DNA of 64,000 bases from Chryseobacterium edaphi (GTDB lineage: Bacteria; Bacteroidota; Bacteroidia; Flavobacteriales; Weeksellaceae). Location of the stretch: NCBI RefSeq assembly GCF_025628985.1, contig NZ_JAOTEM010000001.1, positions 1,116,001 through 1,180,000 on the forward strand. Reading direction: 5' to 3'. The position numbers were made by a program, and so were the translations under genes. Positions 1-7,896 of the stretch are shown here, piece after piece. Each line of letters begins with the position of its first letter. The stretch's first letter is position 1. The notes under the pieces are model-generated. The model ran no database searches, was not told the origin of the DNA, and saw only the letters and a program-made list of their open reading frames with translations.

Positions 1-627
1 GATGATGATTGTGAAATCTTCACCAACTGCAGCTCTAATTGCTTTGATAACATCCACTGCAAATCTGCTTCTTTCTTTAATGTTTTTACCGCCATATTCA
101 TCAGTTCTTGTATTGGTCACTTCCCAGAAAAACTGATCGATCAGATAACCGTGAGCTCCGTGAATTTCTAGACAGTCAAAACCAAGATCTTTTGCAGATT
201 TTGCCGATGCAGCAAATTGCGCAATCGTATCCTGAATATCCTCCAAAGACATTGTAGAAGCTTTTTCCATTTCAATTGTCGGATAATCTGCTGAACTTCT
301 TGTATCACCAACGTGCCAGATTTGAGGTCCCATTTTTCCTCCATTTTTATGAACAGCATCAATCACGTTTTTCCAGCCTTGCAAAGCTTGTGTTCCGTAA
401 AAGTCAGGAATGTTTTGCATGTTTTTTGATGCAGGTCTATTGATCACTGTTCCTTCAGACAAGATCAAACCTACATTTGAAGCAGCACGTCTTGCATAAT
501 AATCTTCAATTTCCTTTGTAGGAATGCCATTATCTGATTGTGCTCTTGTCATTGGTGCCATTACTAATCTGTTTTTTAGATTCAGATTTTTATAATTGAA
601 TGGAGTGAATAACTCGTTTATATTCAT
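1..627 (-). CDS. Old Yellow Enzyme-family NADH:flavin oxidoreductase, partial (3' end outside window)
   Basis: The minus strand from 627 reads open to the window edge, giving 209 residues of an FMN-dependent ene-reductase. The protein begins MNINELFTPFNY and shows family motifs: LKNRLVMAPMTRAQ near the start, and IHGAHGYLIDQFFW followed by TRTDEYGG, the substrate-binding His pair and FMN-barrel region. The family reduces activated alkenes (enones, quinones, nitro compounds) with NAD(P)H in the cytoplasm. It is divergent from the HxlR-type regulator at 756, the usual arrangement for an electrophile- or quinone-induced reductase, so control by that regulator is inferred. The C-terminal half of the barrel is missing only because the window ends. 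Confidence 0.92.
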   Translation of the reverse strand, partial: MNINELFTPFNYKNLNLKNRLVMAPMTRAQSDNGIPTKEIEDYYARRAASNVGLILSEGTVINRPASKNMQNIPDFYGTQALQGWKNVIDAVHKNGGKMGPQIWHVGDTRSSADYPTIEMEKASTMSLEDIQDTIAQFAASAKSAKDLGFDCLEIHGAHGYLIDQFFWEVTNTRTDEYGGKNIKERSRFAVDVIKAIRAAVGEDFTIII

Positions 628-670
628 TTTAAAATTTATTTGAATGATTAATTTCTTAATTGTTACACAA

Positions 671-735
671 AGTAACTAATAATAGTTTACTTTTGTATCA
701 TTGAGTTAAAAAAAACTAGTAACTTAGCAGTAACT
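671..735 (+). promoter_or_regulatory. Divergent promoter region with repeated AGTAACT elements
   Basis: A flavobacterial -7 box TACTTTTG lies at 688-695, reading toward the HxlR gene. The heptamer AGTAACT occurs at 671-677, 718-724 and 729-735, and an inverted relative (AGTTTACT) at 684-691 overlaps the -7 box. Repeats over and just after the promoter suit a repressor that controls itself and the divergent reductase. The assignment to HxlR is inference. Confidence 0.5.
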
Positions 736-755
736 AATAACTAATTTAACCAACC

Positions 756-1103
756 ATGAGACAAGAAAAAATCAAGCAATGCAGTTGTGCGCTCGGAAAA
801 GCCATGTCAGCTTTGGGCAGTAAGTGGAAACCAATTATTGTGTTGGTCATCAAGGACCGAACACTAAGGTTCGGTGAAATTGCTGCGCGCATTTCTGTTA
901 TTTCCAGAAAAGTACTTACCGATCAATTAAGAGAAATGGAAGTTGACAGTCTTGTAACCCGTCAGGAATTTAAAGAACTTCCGCCAAGGGTAGAATACAA
1001 GCTTACTGAAAAAGGTTTGGCATTATTACCGATCTTAAATCTACTCGAAGAATGGGAAAAGGAGTTTGAAATGACTGAGAAAAAATTAGATGTAATTGTT
1101 TAG
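756..1103 (+). CDS. HxlR-family winged-helix transcriptional regulator
   Basis: This is a 115-residue MarR/HxlR-type DNA-binding protein. The N-terminus has the typical cysteine pair (KQCSCALGKAMSALGSKW), followed by the winged helix (FGEIAARISVISRKVLTDQLREME) and a wing (PRVEYKLTEKG). HxlR proteins with an N-terminal Cys often sense quinones or electrophiles by cysteine modification. The divergent Old Yellow Enzyme gene is the obvious target. Full family length and intact. The sensing role is inferred from the Cys and the neighbour. Confidence 0.9.
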   Translation: MRQEKIKQCSCALGKAMSALGSKWKPIIVLVIKDRTLRFGEIAARISVISRKVLTDQLREMEVDSLVTRQEFKELPPRVEYKLTEKGLALLPILNLLEEWEKEFEMTEKKLDVIV

Positions 1104-1168
1104 GAAATAAATTTTTTTAATATCCATTTAAGGTTTAACAATTCCGTAGAAAATAAATCAAATAAAAG

Positions 1169-1195
1169 TTCGATGAAGTATTCTTAATCATCGAG
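1169..1195. promoter_or_regulatory. Inverted repeat between HxlR gene and dipeptidase gene
   Basis: TCGATGA (1170-1176) and TCATCGA (1188-1194) form a perfect 7-bp inverted repeat that extends to 9 bp with one wobble pair. No T-run follows, so it is a weak terminator candidate; an operator or leader hairpin for the dipeptidase gene is as likely. Confidence 0.3.
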
Positions 1196-1223
1196 CTGAA
1201 TAAACTATTACTTTTATTAAACT

Positions 1224-2390
1224 ATGGAAAACTCCGATTACAACTTGTCACGCAAAAAATTTCTAAAAATAGTCGCAGGAGCCGGTGGATTTGTGTTACT
1301 TAATCCTCTATTATCATGGACTGAAATCACAGAAACAGATCCTCGAATAGCAACAATTGTTGCAAATACGATTGGTATTGATACTCATAATCACATAGAT
1401 GTTCCATTAAACTCAAAAGAACTTCCGGGAGCAAAAGTTAATTTGGCAGATGAGCTGAAAAAATCAGGTTTATCAGCAATCAGTATGACATTTGCCGTTG
1501 ATTATCAAAAACTGGAAAATCCCGGAGACGCTTACAACAGATTTTTAGCAGGATTTGATGCGACGGACAAAATTCTGATTGATAATAGTATGAAACGGGC
1601 GATGAGTCTTTCAGATATAAAACTTTCGCATAAGAATCATATTCCCACAGTCATTCAATCTGTTGAAGGCGGTCATTTCCTTGAAGGAAAAACAGACCGA
1701 TTAGAAATCGCTTATAAAAGAGGTTTACGACAACTGGGGCTACTGCATGACAATGATGCTTCCGTTCCTCTAGGTGATGTTTATACCAATCCGGCGCAAT
1801 TTGGCGGCTTAACTTCTTTCGGATCAGATATCATTAAAGAATGCAACAGACTAGGAATCCTGATAGATCTTGCTCACGCAAGCAACGAAACCCTCAACGC
1901 AGCAATCAAAATTTCAACTAAACCTATTTTAATATCTCATACCGGACTCGATACTCAATTGGGAACCAATGAATTTATGGCAAAAATGATGCGTCCGAGA
2001 CTGATCAGCAAAGTGCAGGCGAAAATAGTTGCCGAATCGGGCAGTGTAATAGGAGTCTGGACACATTTGGCAGAAACACCTTTAGATTTTGCAAATAACT
2101 TGAGAGCCATGGTAGATGTTGTGGGAATAGATCATGTTTGTATTGGCACAGATACGAAGTTAACTCCCGCATACAGATCTACAAATGATTCTCAACGAAA
2201 ATCAAATTCCGACCATAAGCAATATGAAGAAAGAGTAGGAGAACGCACCAATTTTGCATGGAAAGATCAAAAAGAAGGTTTTTATTATTGTGTTGTAGAG
2301 GCCATGCTGAAAACAGGATTTAATGAAAATGAAATCTCAAAAATAGGCGGTCAAAATTTTCTCAGGGTTTTCGATGAAGCTACACAATAA
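1224..2390 (+). CDS. Membrane dipeptidase, peptidase M19 family, exported
   Basis: This 388-residue zinc dipeptidase is of the renal dipeptidase type. The N-terminus has basic residues (SRKKF) and a hydrophobic stretch (IVAGAGGFVLLNPLL), resembling a Tat or Sec signal, so a periplasmic location is likely. Metal-ligand regions are recognisable: GIDTHNHID, VEGGHFLEG, IDLAHAS and LISHTGL. VCIGTDT stands where many members have GSDFDG. The family hydrolyses dipeptides and some beta-lactam-like bonds. It is a single gene between the HxlR regulator and the CAT-like gene; no shared function is evident. Confidence 0.88.
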   Translation: MENSDYNLSRKKFLKIVAGAGGFVLLNPLLSWTEITETDPRIATIVANTIGIDTHNHIDVPLNSKELPGAKVNLADELKKSGLSAISMTFAVDYQKLENPGDAYNRFLAGFDATDKILIDNSMKRAMSLSDIKLSHKNHIPTVIQSVEGGHFLEGKTDRLEIAYKRGLRQLGLLHDNDASVPLGDVYTNPAQFGGLTSFGSDIIKECNRLGILIDLAHASNETLNAAIKISTKPILISHTGLDTQLGTNEFMAKMMRPRLISKVQAKIVAESGSVIGVWTHLAETPLDFANNLRAMVDVVGIDHVCIGTDTKLTPAYRSTNDSQRKSNSDHKQYEERVGERTNFAWKDQKEGFYYCVVEAMLKTGFNENEISKIGGQNFLRVFDEATQ

Positions 2391-2468
2391 AATGTGGTTA
2401 AATCGATTTTTGTTTCCTTTAAAATTTTAAAATAAAAAAATCTTACGGAAATTTGCAAAAAATAATTA

Positions 2469-3095
2469 ATGAAGGTAATAGATATTGAAAGTTGGAACAG
2501 AAAGGAACATTTTGAATTTTTCTCTAAAATGAAAAGTCCATATTTCGGATTTACAACAGAAGTTGAATGCACAAAAGCGTATGATGACGCAAAAGAAAAA
2601 GGAATTTCATTTTTCGCTTATTATCTTCACAAGTCGATGGTTGCTGTAAATTCTGTAGATGAACTGAAACTAAGAATGGTCGATGATCAAATCATTCTGT
2701 TTGATGAAGTTCATGGCGGAAGCACAATCGGCAGAGCAGACGGAACTTTTGGTTTTTCATTTTTTCATTATTCTGAAAACTTTGAAATTTTCAATGAAGG
2801 TTTGCAGAAAGAAATACAGTCTGTACAAAACTCTACAGGTTTAGGAATCAGCAATGACGATTTGCCGATCAATCACATAAGACATACTACAATTCCTTGG
2901 AATTCTTTCAGCGCTTTGCTTCATCCCACCAATTTTGATCCGAAAGAATGTATACCAAAAATTACTTTTGGAAAATTCAGTATTCGTGACGGGAAGAAAT
3001 TGATGCCTGTATCTATCGAAGCACATCACGGTTTAGCAGACGGATTGCATCTGGCAAAATATGTTGAAGAATTTCAGAGACAGCTAAGTTTATAA
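2469..3095 (+). CDS. Chloramphenicol acetyltransferase-like protein (type A CAT fold)
   Basis: The 208-residue length is typical of trimeric CAT enzymes. The catalytic HHxxxDG motif is intact near the C-terminus (EAHHGLADGLH, His about 186-187, Asp about 191), and the N-terminal WNRKEHFEFF segment is also family-like. CATs transfer acetyl from acetyl-CoA to the 3-OH of chloramphenicol. Chromosomal CAT-like genes in flavobacteria may or may not confer resistance, so the substrate is unproven. The gene is followed by a bidirectional hairpin separating it from the convergent Nudix gene. Confidence 0.85.
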   Translation: MKVIDIESWNRKEHFEFFSKMKSPYFGFTTEVECTKAYDDAKEKGISFFAYYLHKSMVAVNSVDELKLRMVDDQIILFDEVHGGSTIGRADGTFGFSFFHYSENFEIFNEGLQKEIQSVQNSTGLGISNDDLPINHIRHTTIPWNSFSALLHPTNFDPKECIPKITFGKFSIRDGKKLMPVSIEAHHGLADGLHLAKYVEEFQRQLSL

Positions 3096-3101
3096 TAAAA
3101 A

Positions 3102-3128
3102 AATCCTGATTTAAATTTAATCAGGATT
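3102..3128. terminator. Bidirectional rho-independent terminator
   Basis: Stem AATCCTGATT / AATCAGGATT with a 7-nt loop, A-rich before and T-rich after, between the convergent CAT-like and Nudix genes. Confidence 0.85.
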
Positions 3129-3134
3129 TTTGGT

Positions 3135-3884
3135 TTACCAATTACTCAGTCCGTTTTCTAAGGCTTTTTTATAATTTTCCTCGTCAAAGGAATAAAGATC
3201 AGGAGATTTGTGAGCACCGCCGCGACGCTGTTCGTCTAATTTTTTAAGAATTCCAAGATTCTTTATTTTTCTGTAGAAATTTCCTCTGTTAAGTTCTTTT
3301 CCTAAAATAGTTTCATATAATTTCTGCAATTCTGAAAGCGTAAATTTCTCAGGTAGAAGATTATAACCAATCGGTTTATAGGCTATTCTTTCTCTTAAAG
3401 CGAGTAGTGCTTTTTCTATAATTTCACGATGATCCATTGCTAAATCTATTTCCGGAAGCTGACTCAGATAGATCCATTCACATTTGTCACTGTATTCATC
3501 TACAATCAGATTAGCATTATCAGGATTGTACAGCGCGTAATATCCGATGGATACAAAACGTTGCTTATGCCAAAGCGAATCATCAAAATCTTCAAAATAA
3601 AACTCACTTCTTTTATTTTTTCCAAAAACAGCAAATTCTTCCAGATAGACATCAGAAATTCCTGCTCTCTCTTTCAAAACACGCTTTGCTGCATCATCCA
3701 GATCTTCATCCTTTTTCACATAACCACCAGGTAAAAGCCATTGCTTACGATAGGTCATTTGAAGAAGAAGAACTTTCAGCTCACTTTTATCAAAACCAAA
3801 AACTACGGGATCGGTTGACAGATGTGGAAGAAAAAGATCTTTTGCTTCTTCAGATTTTTGTAAAAATTGTTTTTGTGGGTCCAT
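3135..3884 (-). CDS. Nudix-domain transcriptional regulator (NrtR/AraR-like), degenerate Nudix box
   Basis: This 249-residue protein has an N-terminal Nudix fold (residues about 20-150) and a C-terminal winged helix (about 160-240, LPEKFTLSELQKLYETILG). The Nudix box is GYVKKDEDLDDAAKRVLKERAGI-like, but two catalytic glutamates of REUxEE are replaced (R-V-L-K-E-R). This suggests a ligand sensor rather than a hydrolase. Nudix-winged-helix proteins in Bacteroidetes regulate sugar or NAD metabolism. This one is divergent from a FucP-like sugar transporter, so a sugar-responsive regulator of that gene is the best inference. A Nudix hydrolase acting on ADP-sugars is the alternative. Confidence 0.8.
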   Translation of the reverse strand: MDPQKQFLQKSEEAKDLFLPHLSTDPVVFGFDKSELKVLLLQMTYRKQWLLPGGYVKKDEDLDDAAKRVLKERAGISDVYLEEFAVFGKNKRSEFYFEDFDDSLWHKQRFVSIGYYALYNPDNANLIVDEYSDKCEWIYLSQLPEIDLAMDHREIIEKALLALRERIAYKPIGYNLLPEKFTLSELQKLYETILGKELNRGNFYRKIKNLGILKKLDEQRRGGAHKSPDLYSFDEENYKKALENGLSNW

Positions 3885-4058
3885 ATGCTTTGTGAAATAC
3901 CTAATGTTACAAATTTAATATTTAAAATTAAGAATTTATAAAAAATGATGTTCCGAATAAAAAAATTGGTTCAGCAATGTCAAAGCAATTGAAAATTTAT
4001 TGTCTCACTATAAGCAATTATCATCAAAAGAGGCTATCTTAGCCACTTTTTAAATTAA
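3885..4058. promoter_or_regulatory. Divergent intergenic region, Nudix regulator / sugar transporter
   Basis: The 174-bp region holds promoters in both directions. The segment starting ATTGTCT near 4000 and ending AAGCAAT near 4018 is an imperfect 20-bp palindrome, a weak operator candidate. No strong TAnnTTTG box was identified. Confidence 0.3.
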
Positions 4059-5486
4059 ATGTATATGACAAATAATGAAGTTCAGGCGAAAAGGAGCTAC
4101 ACTATTCCTTTGATCACGATTACACTTTTATTTTTTATGTGGGGATTCATCACCTGTATGAATGACATTCTGATCCCATATCTGAAACAGCTTTTCAAAC
4201 TCACTTTCTTTCAGTCGATGTTGGTGCAGTTCTGTTTCTTTGGTGCTTATTTTATAGGCTCTTTAATTTACTTTTTAATTTCCACTACACAAGGCGATCC
4301 GATTGATAAAGTAGGGTATAAGAAAGGAATTCTTTTCGGGATCTTCTTAGCAGCTTTTGGCTGTGTCCTGTTTTATCCGGCGGCGAGTTTGTCTTCTTAT
4401 CCTTTGTTCTTAGGCGCTTTGTTTATCTTGGGTCTTGGTTTTACAGTATTGCAGATTACGGCAAATGCTTATGTTTCTTTGTTGGGTCCTGAAGATTCTG
4501 CGTCGAGCCGACTGAATATGACACAGGCTTTCAACGCTTTCGGAACAACCATTGCTCCGGTTTTGGGTGGGCATTTAATCTTTGAACTGTTCTCTGCTCC
4601 GGATGGATCTTTCTCTGCAGCGGCAACAAAAATTCCTTATTTAATCTTTGCGGGAATTCTTTTACTGGTCGCTTTATTAATTTCAAGAGTAAAGCTTCCT
4701 GACTTTCAGGTAAAAGGCGGCGAAATCGTGAAAGGTTTGGGCGCATTGCAGTACAATCATCTTTTATTCGGAGTCTTTGCGATGTTCTGTTATGTTGGCG
4801 GGGAAGTAGCGGTAGGAAGTTTTATCATTAGCTTTCTGGAGCAGCCACAAGTCATGAATCTTTCTGAAGTGGTGAGCAAAAATTATCTTTCTCTGTATTG
4901 GGGCGGTGCGATGATCGGTCGTTTCTTAGGTGCGATCTCACTGAATCATTCGATCAGTCAGGGCAAAAAAGCTATCTATATGTTTGGAGCTGCAATTGCC
5001 GTTTTCCTGGTGATCTTCAGTATTGTGGATCTTACTTTTGCACAGATCAGTTTCTTCCTTGTTTTTATAGCACTTAATTTTATTGCGTTTTTCATTGGGA
5101 AATCTGCTCCTGCAAGAACACTTTCTATCTTTGCAGGAATCAACGTTGTCTTATTAATCTCAGCAATGTTGAATCACGGCGAATTGGCAATGTACAGCAT
5201 TTTAGGAATCGGAATTTTTAACTCTATTATGTTCTCCAATATCTACACTTTGGCAATTTCAGGATTAGGAAAATACACCAGCCAAGGTTCTTCTTTGGTT
5301 GTAATGGCTATTTTAGGAGGAGCGATTGTTCCGATTTTCCAGGGATTTCTGGCTGATATTTTCGGAGTTCAGCATTCATTTATTATTCCTGTGTTTTGTT
5401 ACTTGTTTATCCTGATTTTTGGTGCATATTGTACTAAATATTTGGGTCACGTGAAACAGGATGTTGATGCGAAGTCGGGGCACTGA
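4059..5486 (+). CDS. Sugar:H+ symporter of the FucP/GluP major facilitator family
   Basis: This 475-residue inner-membrane protein has about 12 hydrophobic segments. The N-terminus is diagnostic for the fucose/glucose-galactose MFS group: LITITLLFFMWGFITCMNDI, then LKQLFKLTFFQSMLVQF. The loop GDPIDKVGYKKGI matches the cytoplasmic loop between helices 2 and 3. It likely imports a hexose or deoxyhexose with protons; the exact sugar cannot be read from sequence. An in-frame ATG at 4065 is an equally good start. A strong terminator follows, so the gene is monocistronic. The divergent Nudix-type protein probably regulates it. Confidence 0.88.
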   Translation: MYMTNNEVQAKRSYTIPLITITLLFFMWGFITCMNDILIPYLKQLFKLTFFQSMLVQFCFFGAYFIGSLIYFLISTTQGDPIDKVGYKKGILFGIFLAAFGCVLFYPAASLSSYPLFLGALFILGLGFTVLQITANAYVSLLGPEDSASSRLNMTQAFNAFGTTIAPVLGGHLIFELFSAPDGSFSAAATKIPYLIFAGILLLVALLISRVKLPDFQVKGGEIVKGLGALQYNHLLFGVFAMFCYVGGEVAVGSFIISFLEQPQVMNLSEVVSKNYLSLYWGGAMIGRFLGAISLNHSISQGKKAIYMFGAAIAVFLVIFSIVDLTFAQISFFLVFIALNFIAFFIGKSAPARTLSIFAGINVVLLISAMLNHGELAMYSILGIGIFNSIMFSNIYTLAISGLGKYTSQGSSLVVMAILGGAIVPIFQGFLADIFGVQHSFIIPVFCYLFILIFGAYCTKYLGHVKQDVDAKSGH

Positions 5487-5507
5487 GATTTCTGAATTTT
5501 AAAATAT

Positions 5508-5531
5508 AAAACCTGCTTCTGAGCAGGTTTT
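5508..5531 (+). terminator. Rho-independent terminator after the sugar transporter
   Basis: Stem AAAACCTGCT / AGCAGGTTTT, loop TCTG, followed by a T-run. It also lies just beyond the end of the convergent CBASS operon and may serve both. Confidence 0.85.
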
Positions 5532-5539
5532 TTTGTTTA

Positions 5540-6481
5540 TTATTCTTCAATAATTATTTTTACCATATTTTTCGCAAATGCATCATTTGCAATCAAATTT
5601 TCTAAGGTTGTTTGAAAATTTCTTAATTCTCTTTCTTCCAATAATTTTTGTTGGTCTGTTTTTCCAATATGACCTTTCCTCATATACATCTCAATTGCTT
5701 TATCAATTGCACCAATAGTTGTCGGCATATCATATAGCTGGAGTGTTTCGTCGTTTGAATCTTCATCATATTGAATATGTATTGGATAAGTTCTGGAAGT
5801 TGTCGAAATTTCTAGTTCTTCTAAGCTTTTACTTTTAAAATATATTTTTGCTCTTTTTTTTATGTCGGCATCCAAATCTTTGGGGATTACTATATTAAAC
5901 TGGAATTTCTTATATTGATTTCCTTCTACTTCTAGATACGGAAGCATATTCAAGGCTTCACAAATTATAGAAACTAGATTCTCAAAATAACCAATGGCTA
6001 ATACAGTTGATGGTAAAAGACCTAATTCACCTAATTGTATTTTCTCTCTTATGGTTTTAATAATCTTATCCACTTCAGAATTTAAACCATAATTGTTTTC
6101 AAAAGTTCCAGTGATCTCAAATCTTGGGACAGTAATACCGTACATATCAGATGGTAATTCTGAACCTTTCTCTTGGATTACAAACGCTCTATTCGTTCCC
6201 AGCCTTCCCAGAAAAATTCCATATTCAAAAATAATGTTGTCTCTTGGAGTTTGAAATTCTTTTTCTCTTTTTTTTGTATAATCATCTTTAGTTGCAACTA
6301 ATATTCCAAAATCAAATAAAGATGCTTCTTTCAATAAAGTCTCTAAAACACTATTGTTCGCCTTAAAAATATCGTCTGTCCACAAGTATGATTCAAAATC
6401 TGCCTGTATTAATCTATGCTTTACATATTGAGCTACATCTAAACCTTCAGATGAAGACCCTATAAATATTCTTGTTTTCAT
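5540..6481 (-). CDS. TIR-STING effector of a CBASS anti-phage operon
   Basis: The protein has 313 residues in two domains. Residues 1-125 form the TIR-like domain seen in CBASS/Pycsar effectors: RIFIGSSSEG at the start and PRDNIIFEYGIFLGRLG, whose Glu86 matches the NADase catalytic Glu of this family. Residues about 155-313 match the prokaryotic STING ligand-binding domain: LLPSTVLAIGYFENLV, then a lid region with Arg230, then YDMPTT with Asp251 and Thr254/255. In known bacterial TIR-STINGs a cyclic dinucleotide (c-di-GMP) binds the STING dimer, filaments form and the TIR domain destroys NAD+, killing infected cells. Here the gene starts 2 bp after the CD-NTase stop. The ligand is inferred, not shown. 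Confidence 0.88.
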   Translation of the reverse strand: MKTRIFIGSSSEGLDVAQYVKHRLIQADFESYLWTDDIFKANNSVLETLLKEASLFDFGILVATKDDYTKKREKEFQTPRDNIIFEYGIFLGRLGTNRAFVIQEKGSELPSDMYGITVPRFEITGTFENNYGLNSEVDKIIKTIREKIQLGELGLLPSTVLAIGYFENLVSIICEALNMLPYLEVEGNQYKKFQFNIVIPKDLDADIKKRAKIYFKSKSLEELEISTTSRTYPIHIQYDEDSNDETLQLYDMPTTIGAIDKAIEMYMRKGHIGKTDQQKLLEERELRNFQTTLENLIANDAFAKNMVKIIIEE

Positions 6482-6483
6482 AA

Positions 6484-7506
6484 CTAATAGTTTAATGATT
6501 CATTAAGGGACTTATGTTGATAAGATAATTCTTTTGTCACGTCTACAATCAATTCATCAAGTTCAAGTTTCAACTTTTTCAATTCAACCACTTTATTAGA
6601 ATTAGGAAAAACTTTTTCGGTATTATTTGGTGAGTCAAGGTTTTCTCGATAATAATCATTTAAAATCAATTTGCCTAATTGTTCTGAAGCAACATTTAAC
6701 AAGAGTAATGATGACCATTCAGGAAAATTTAATTTACTATTATCAATATCATAAACCAAACAACATATTTCAAAACTAGATAATTTTATTTCATAGTCTG
6801 CATCAATCTTCAATGTCTTAAGAATTCTTACTACTTTATTAAAGTTTTTATTTGTGGATGTTGATTTTAGTTTTAATTGATTGATATGTGAGAAAGGATG
6901 ATCTTTTATTCGTTTATTATTATCTCTGTCTAAAAAGTAAATTCCCCTGTAGATCTCATTACTATATTGCTTATATGCATTAGAGTTAAACCAATTACAA
7001 ATTACCACATCAACTTTTCTTTTTGGTTGAGTTGGAAAGACCTTAATAGCTTTGGAATTAGAATTATCAACTTGGTTATATGTATTATTAAGTTTTTCAT
7101 AACATTTTGATCTAAGTATCTTAAGATCCTCAACTGGATTTCCACTATAAGGATTGTCGGGAATTTGAGGATTTTCAAGTGTTATAAATGAATCTGTAAA
7201 TACTAATATATCAATATCACTATGGATTTTAATATGGGTATCAGTTATTGTAGAACCTTGATGCCTAAATTCAAGATTATATTCGTTTTTTAGTTTCTCC
7301 TTAAGATTATTTTGAATATTTTCTGCGGCTTTAATTGTATTTTTTGTGTATGAATCATCAATTGGTTTCATTGATTCAAGTGTATACTTTGTACTCGCTC
7401 CCAAGTCGGTTCTTCTAAATGATTCAGACAAAATACTTTTTTCTAAATAATCATCGTATCTTCTCTTTTGAAGCTTTTCTAATCTTTGTGTATAATTTTT
7501 TGGCAT
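6484..7506 (-). CDS. CD-NTase (cGAS/DncV-like nucleotidyltransferase) of CBASS
   Basis: This protein should make the cyclic dinucleotide that activates the TIR-STING next door. With the start at 7506 (MPKNYTQRLEK) it has 340 residues. Motifs are GS (HQGSTITDT, about residues 84-85), the catalytic pair in HSDIDILVF (Asp97, Asp99) and a third Asp in KVDVVICNWF (about 166). An upstream ATG at 7536 is rejected because a TAnnTTTG -7 box covers 7534-7541. In characterised TIR-STING operons the partner is a CdnE-type enzyme making c-di-GMP; that is assumed here. No Cap2/Cap3 or HORMA/TRIP13 genes lie nearby, so this is a minimal type I CBASS. Confidence 0.88.
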   Translation of the reverse strand: MPKNYTQRLEKLQKRRYDDYLEKSILSESFRRTDLGASTKYTLESMKPIDDSYTKNTIKAAENIQNNLKEKLKNEYNLEFRHQGSTITDTHIKIHSDIDILVFTDSFITLENPQIPDNPYSGNPVEDLKILRSKCYEKLNNTYNQVDNSNSKAIKVFPTQPKRKVDVVICNWFNSNAYKQYSNEIYRGIYFLDRDNNKRIKDHPFSHINQLKLKSTSTNKNFNKVVRILKTLKIDADYEIKLSSFEICCLVYDIDNSKLNFPEWSSLLLLNVASEQLGKLILNDYYRENLDSPNNTEKVFPNSNKVVELKKLKLELDELIVDVTKELSYQHKSLNESLNY

Positions 7507-7533
7507 AGAATATTGTTTTATGATTGTTAGTTT

Positions 7534-7541
7534 CAAAAATA
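7534..7541 (-). promoter_or_regulatory. Promoter -7 box for the CBASS operon
   Basis: TATTTTTG on the minus strand fits the Bacteroidetes -7 consensus TAnnTTTG. The expected transcript start is about 20 nt before the ATG at 7506, which decides the CD-NTase start. No convincing -33 TTG was seen. Confidence 0.5.
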
Positions 7542-7683
7542 ATTACTTATAAATCTTATTCCTTACGGCTTTCCGTAATCTCAAAAGTAAACCAATCCCA
7601 ATTCTAAACCTTCAGTATTTCCACTGAAAAATCAAACCGTTAAAAACACCTGTTTCCAAACCTCACAACTTAGTCGAAAGTCA

Positions 7684-7805
7684 CAAAACGACCGTTTTGT
7701 AATCAAACAACTTTTACTTTTGTCTCAAAACAACTGTTTTGTAACAAAACACAATTGGCGGAAGTTTCCCACAGTTTGGTTGAGACAAAACATAAAGTTG
7801 TTTTG
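7684..7805. promoter_or_regulatory. Three CAAAAC...GTTTTG palindromes flanking a promoter
   Basis: CAAAACGACCGTTTTG (7684-7699) and CAAAACAACTGTTTTG (7726-7741) are near-perfect 16-bp palindromes whose centres are 42 bp apart, four helical turns. A third, looser one (arms CAAAACA and TGTTTTG) spans 786-805 of the 7-kb block, that is 7786-7805. The first two flank the -7 box at 7715-7722. They look like operators for a dimeric regulator acting on the gene at 7897, or possibly on both divergent units. Confidence 0.55.
7715..7722 (+). promoter_or_regulatory. Promoter -7 box for the gene at 7897
   Basis: TACTTTTG matches TAnnTTTG; a TTTTG at 7695-7699 is an imperfectly spaced -33 element. Transcription from here would give a leader of about 165 nt. 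It also argues against the upstream in-frame start at 7720. Confidence 0.5.
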
Positions 7806-7896
7806 TTTCCCACAAAATATTTGGAACCAATCAATAATTTATTTACATTTAAAACTTGTAATTAGTGAATTAAAAACAAGTAAAAACACATTTTGT

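Noticed and set aside
7507..7536. Ten extra N-terminal residues for the CD-NTase (ATG at 7536)
   Set aside because: The ATG lies in the -7 box 7534-7541, so the transcript would start downstream of it.
7720..7896. In-frame N-terminal extension of the gene at 7897
   Set aside because: It begins inside a TAnnTTTG box and runs through two palindromes; the residues have no protein-like pattern, and MKITLSKL at 7897 is a better start.
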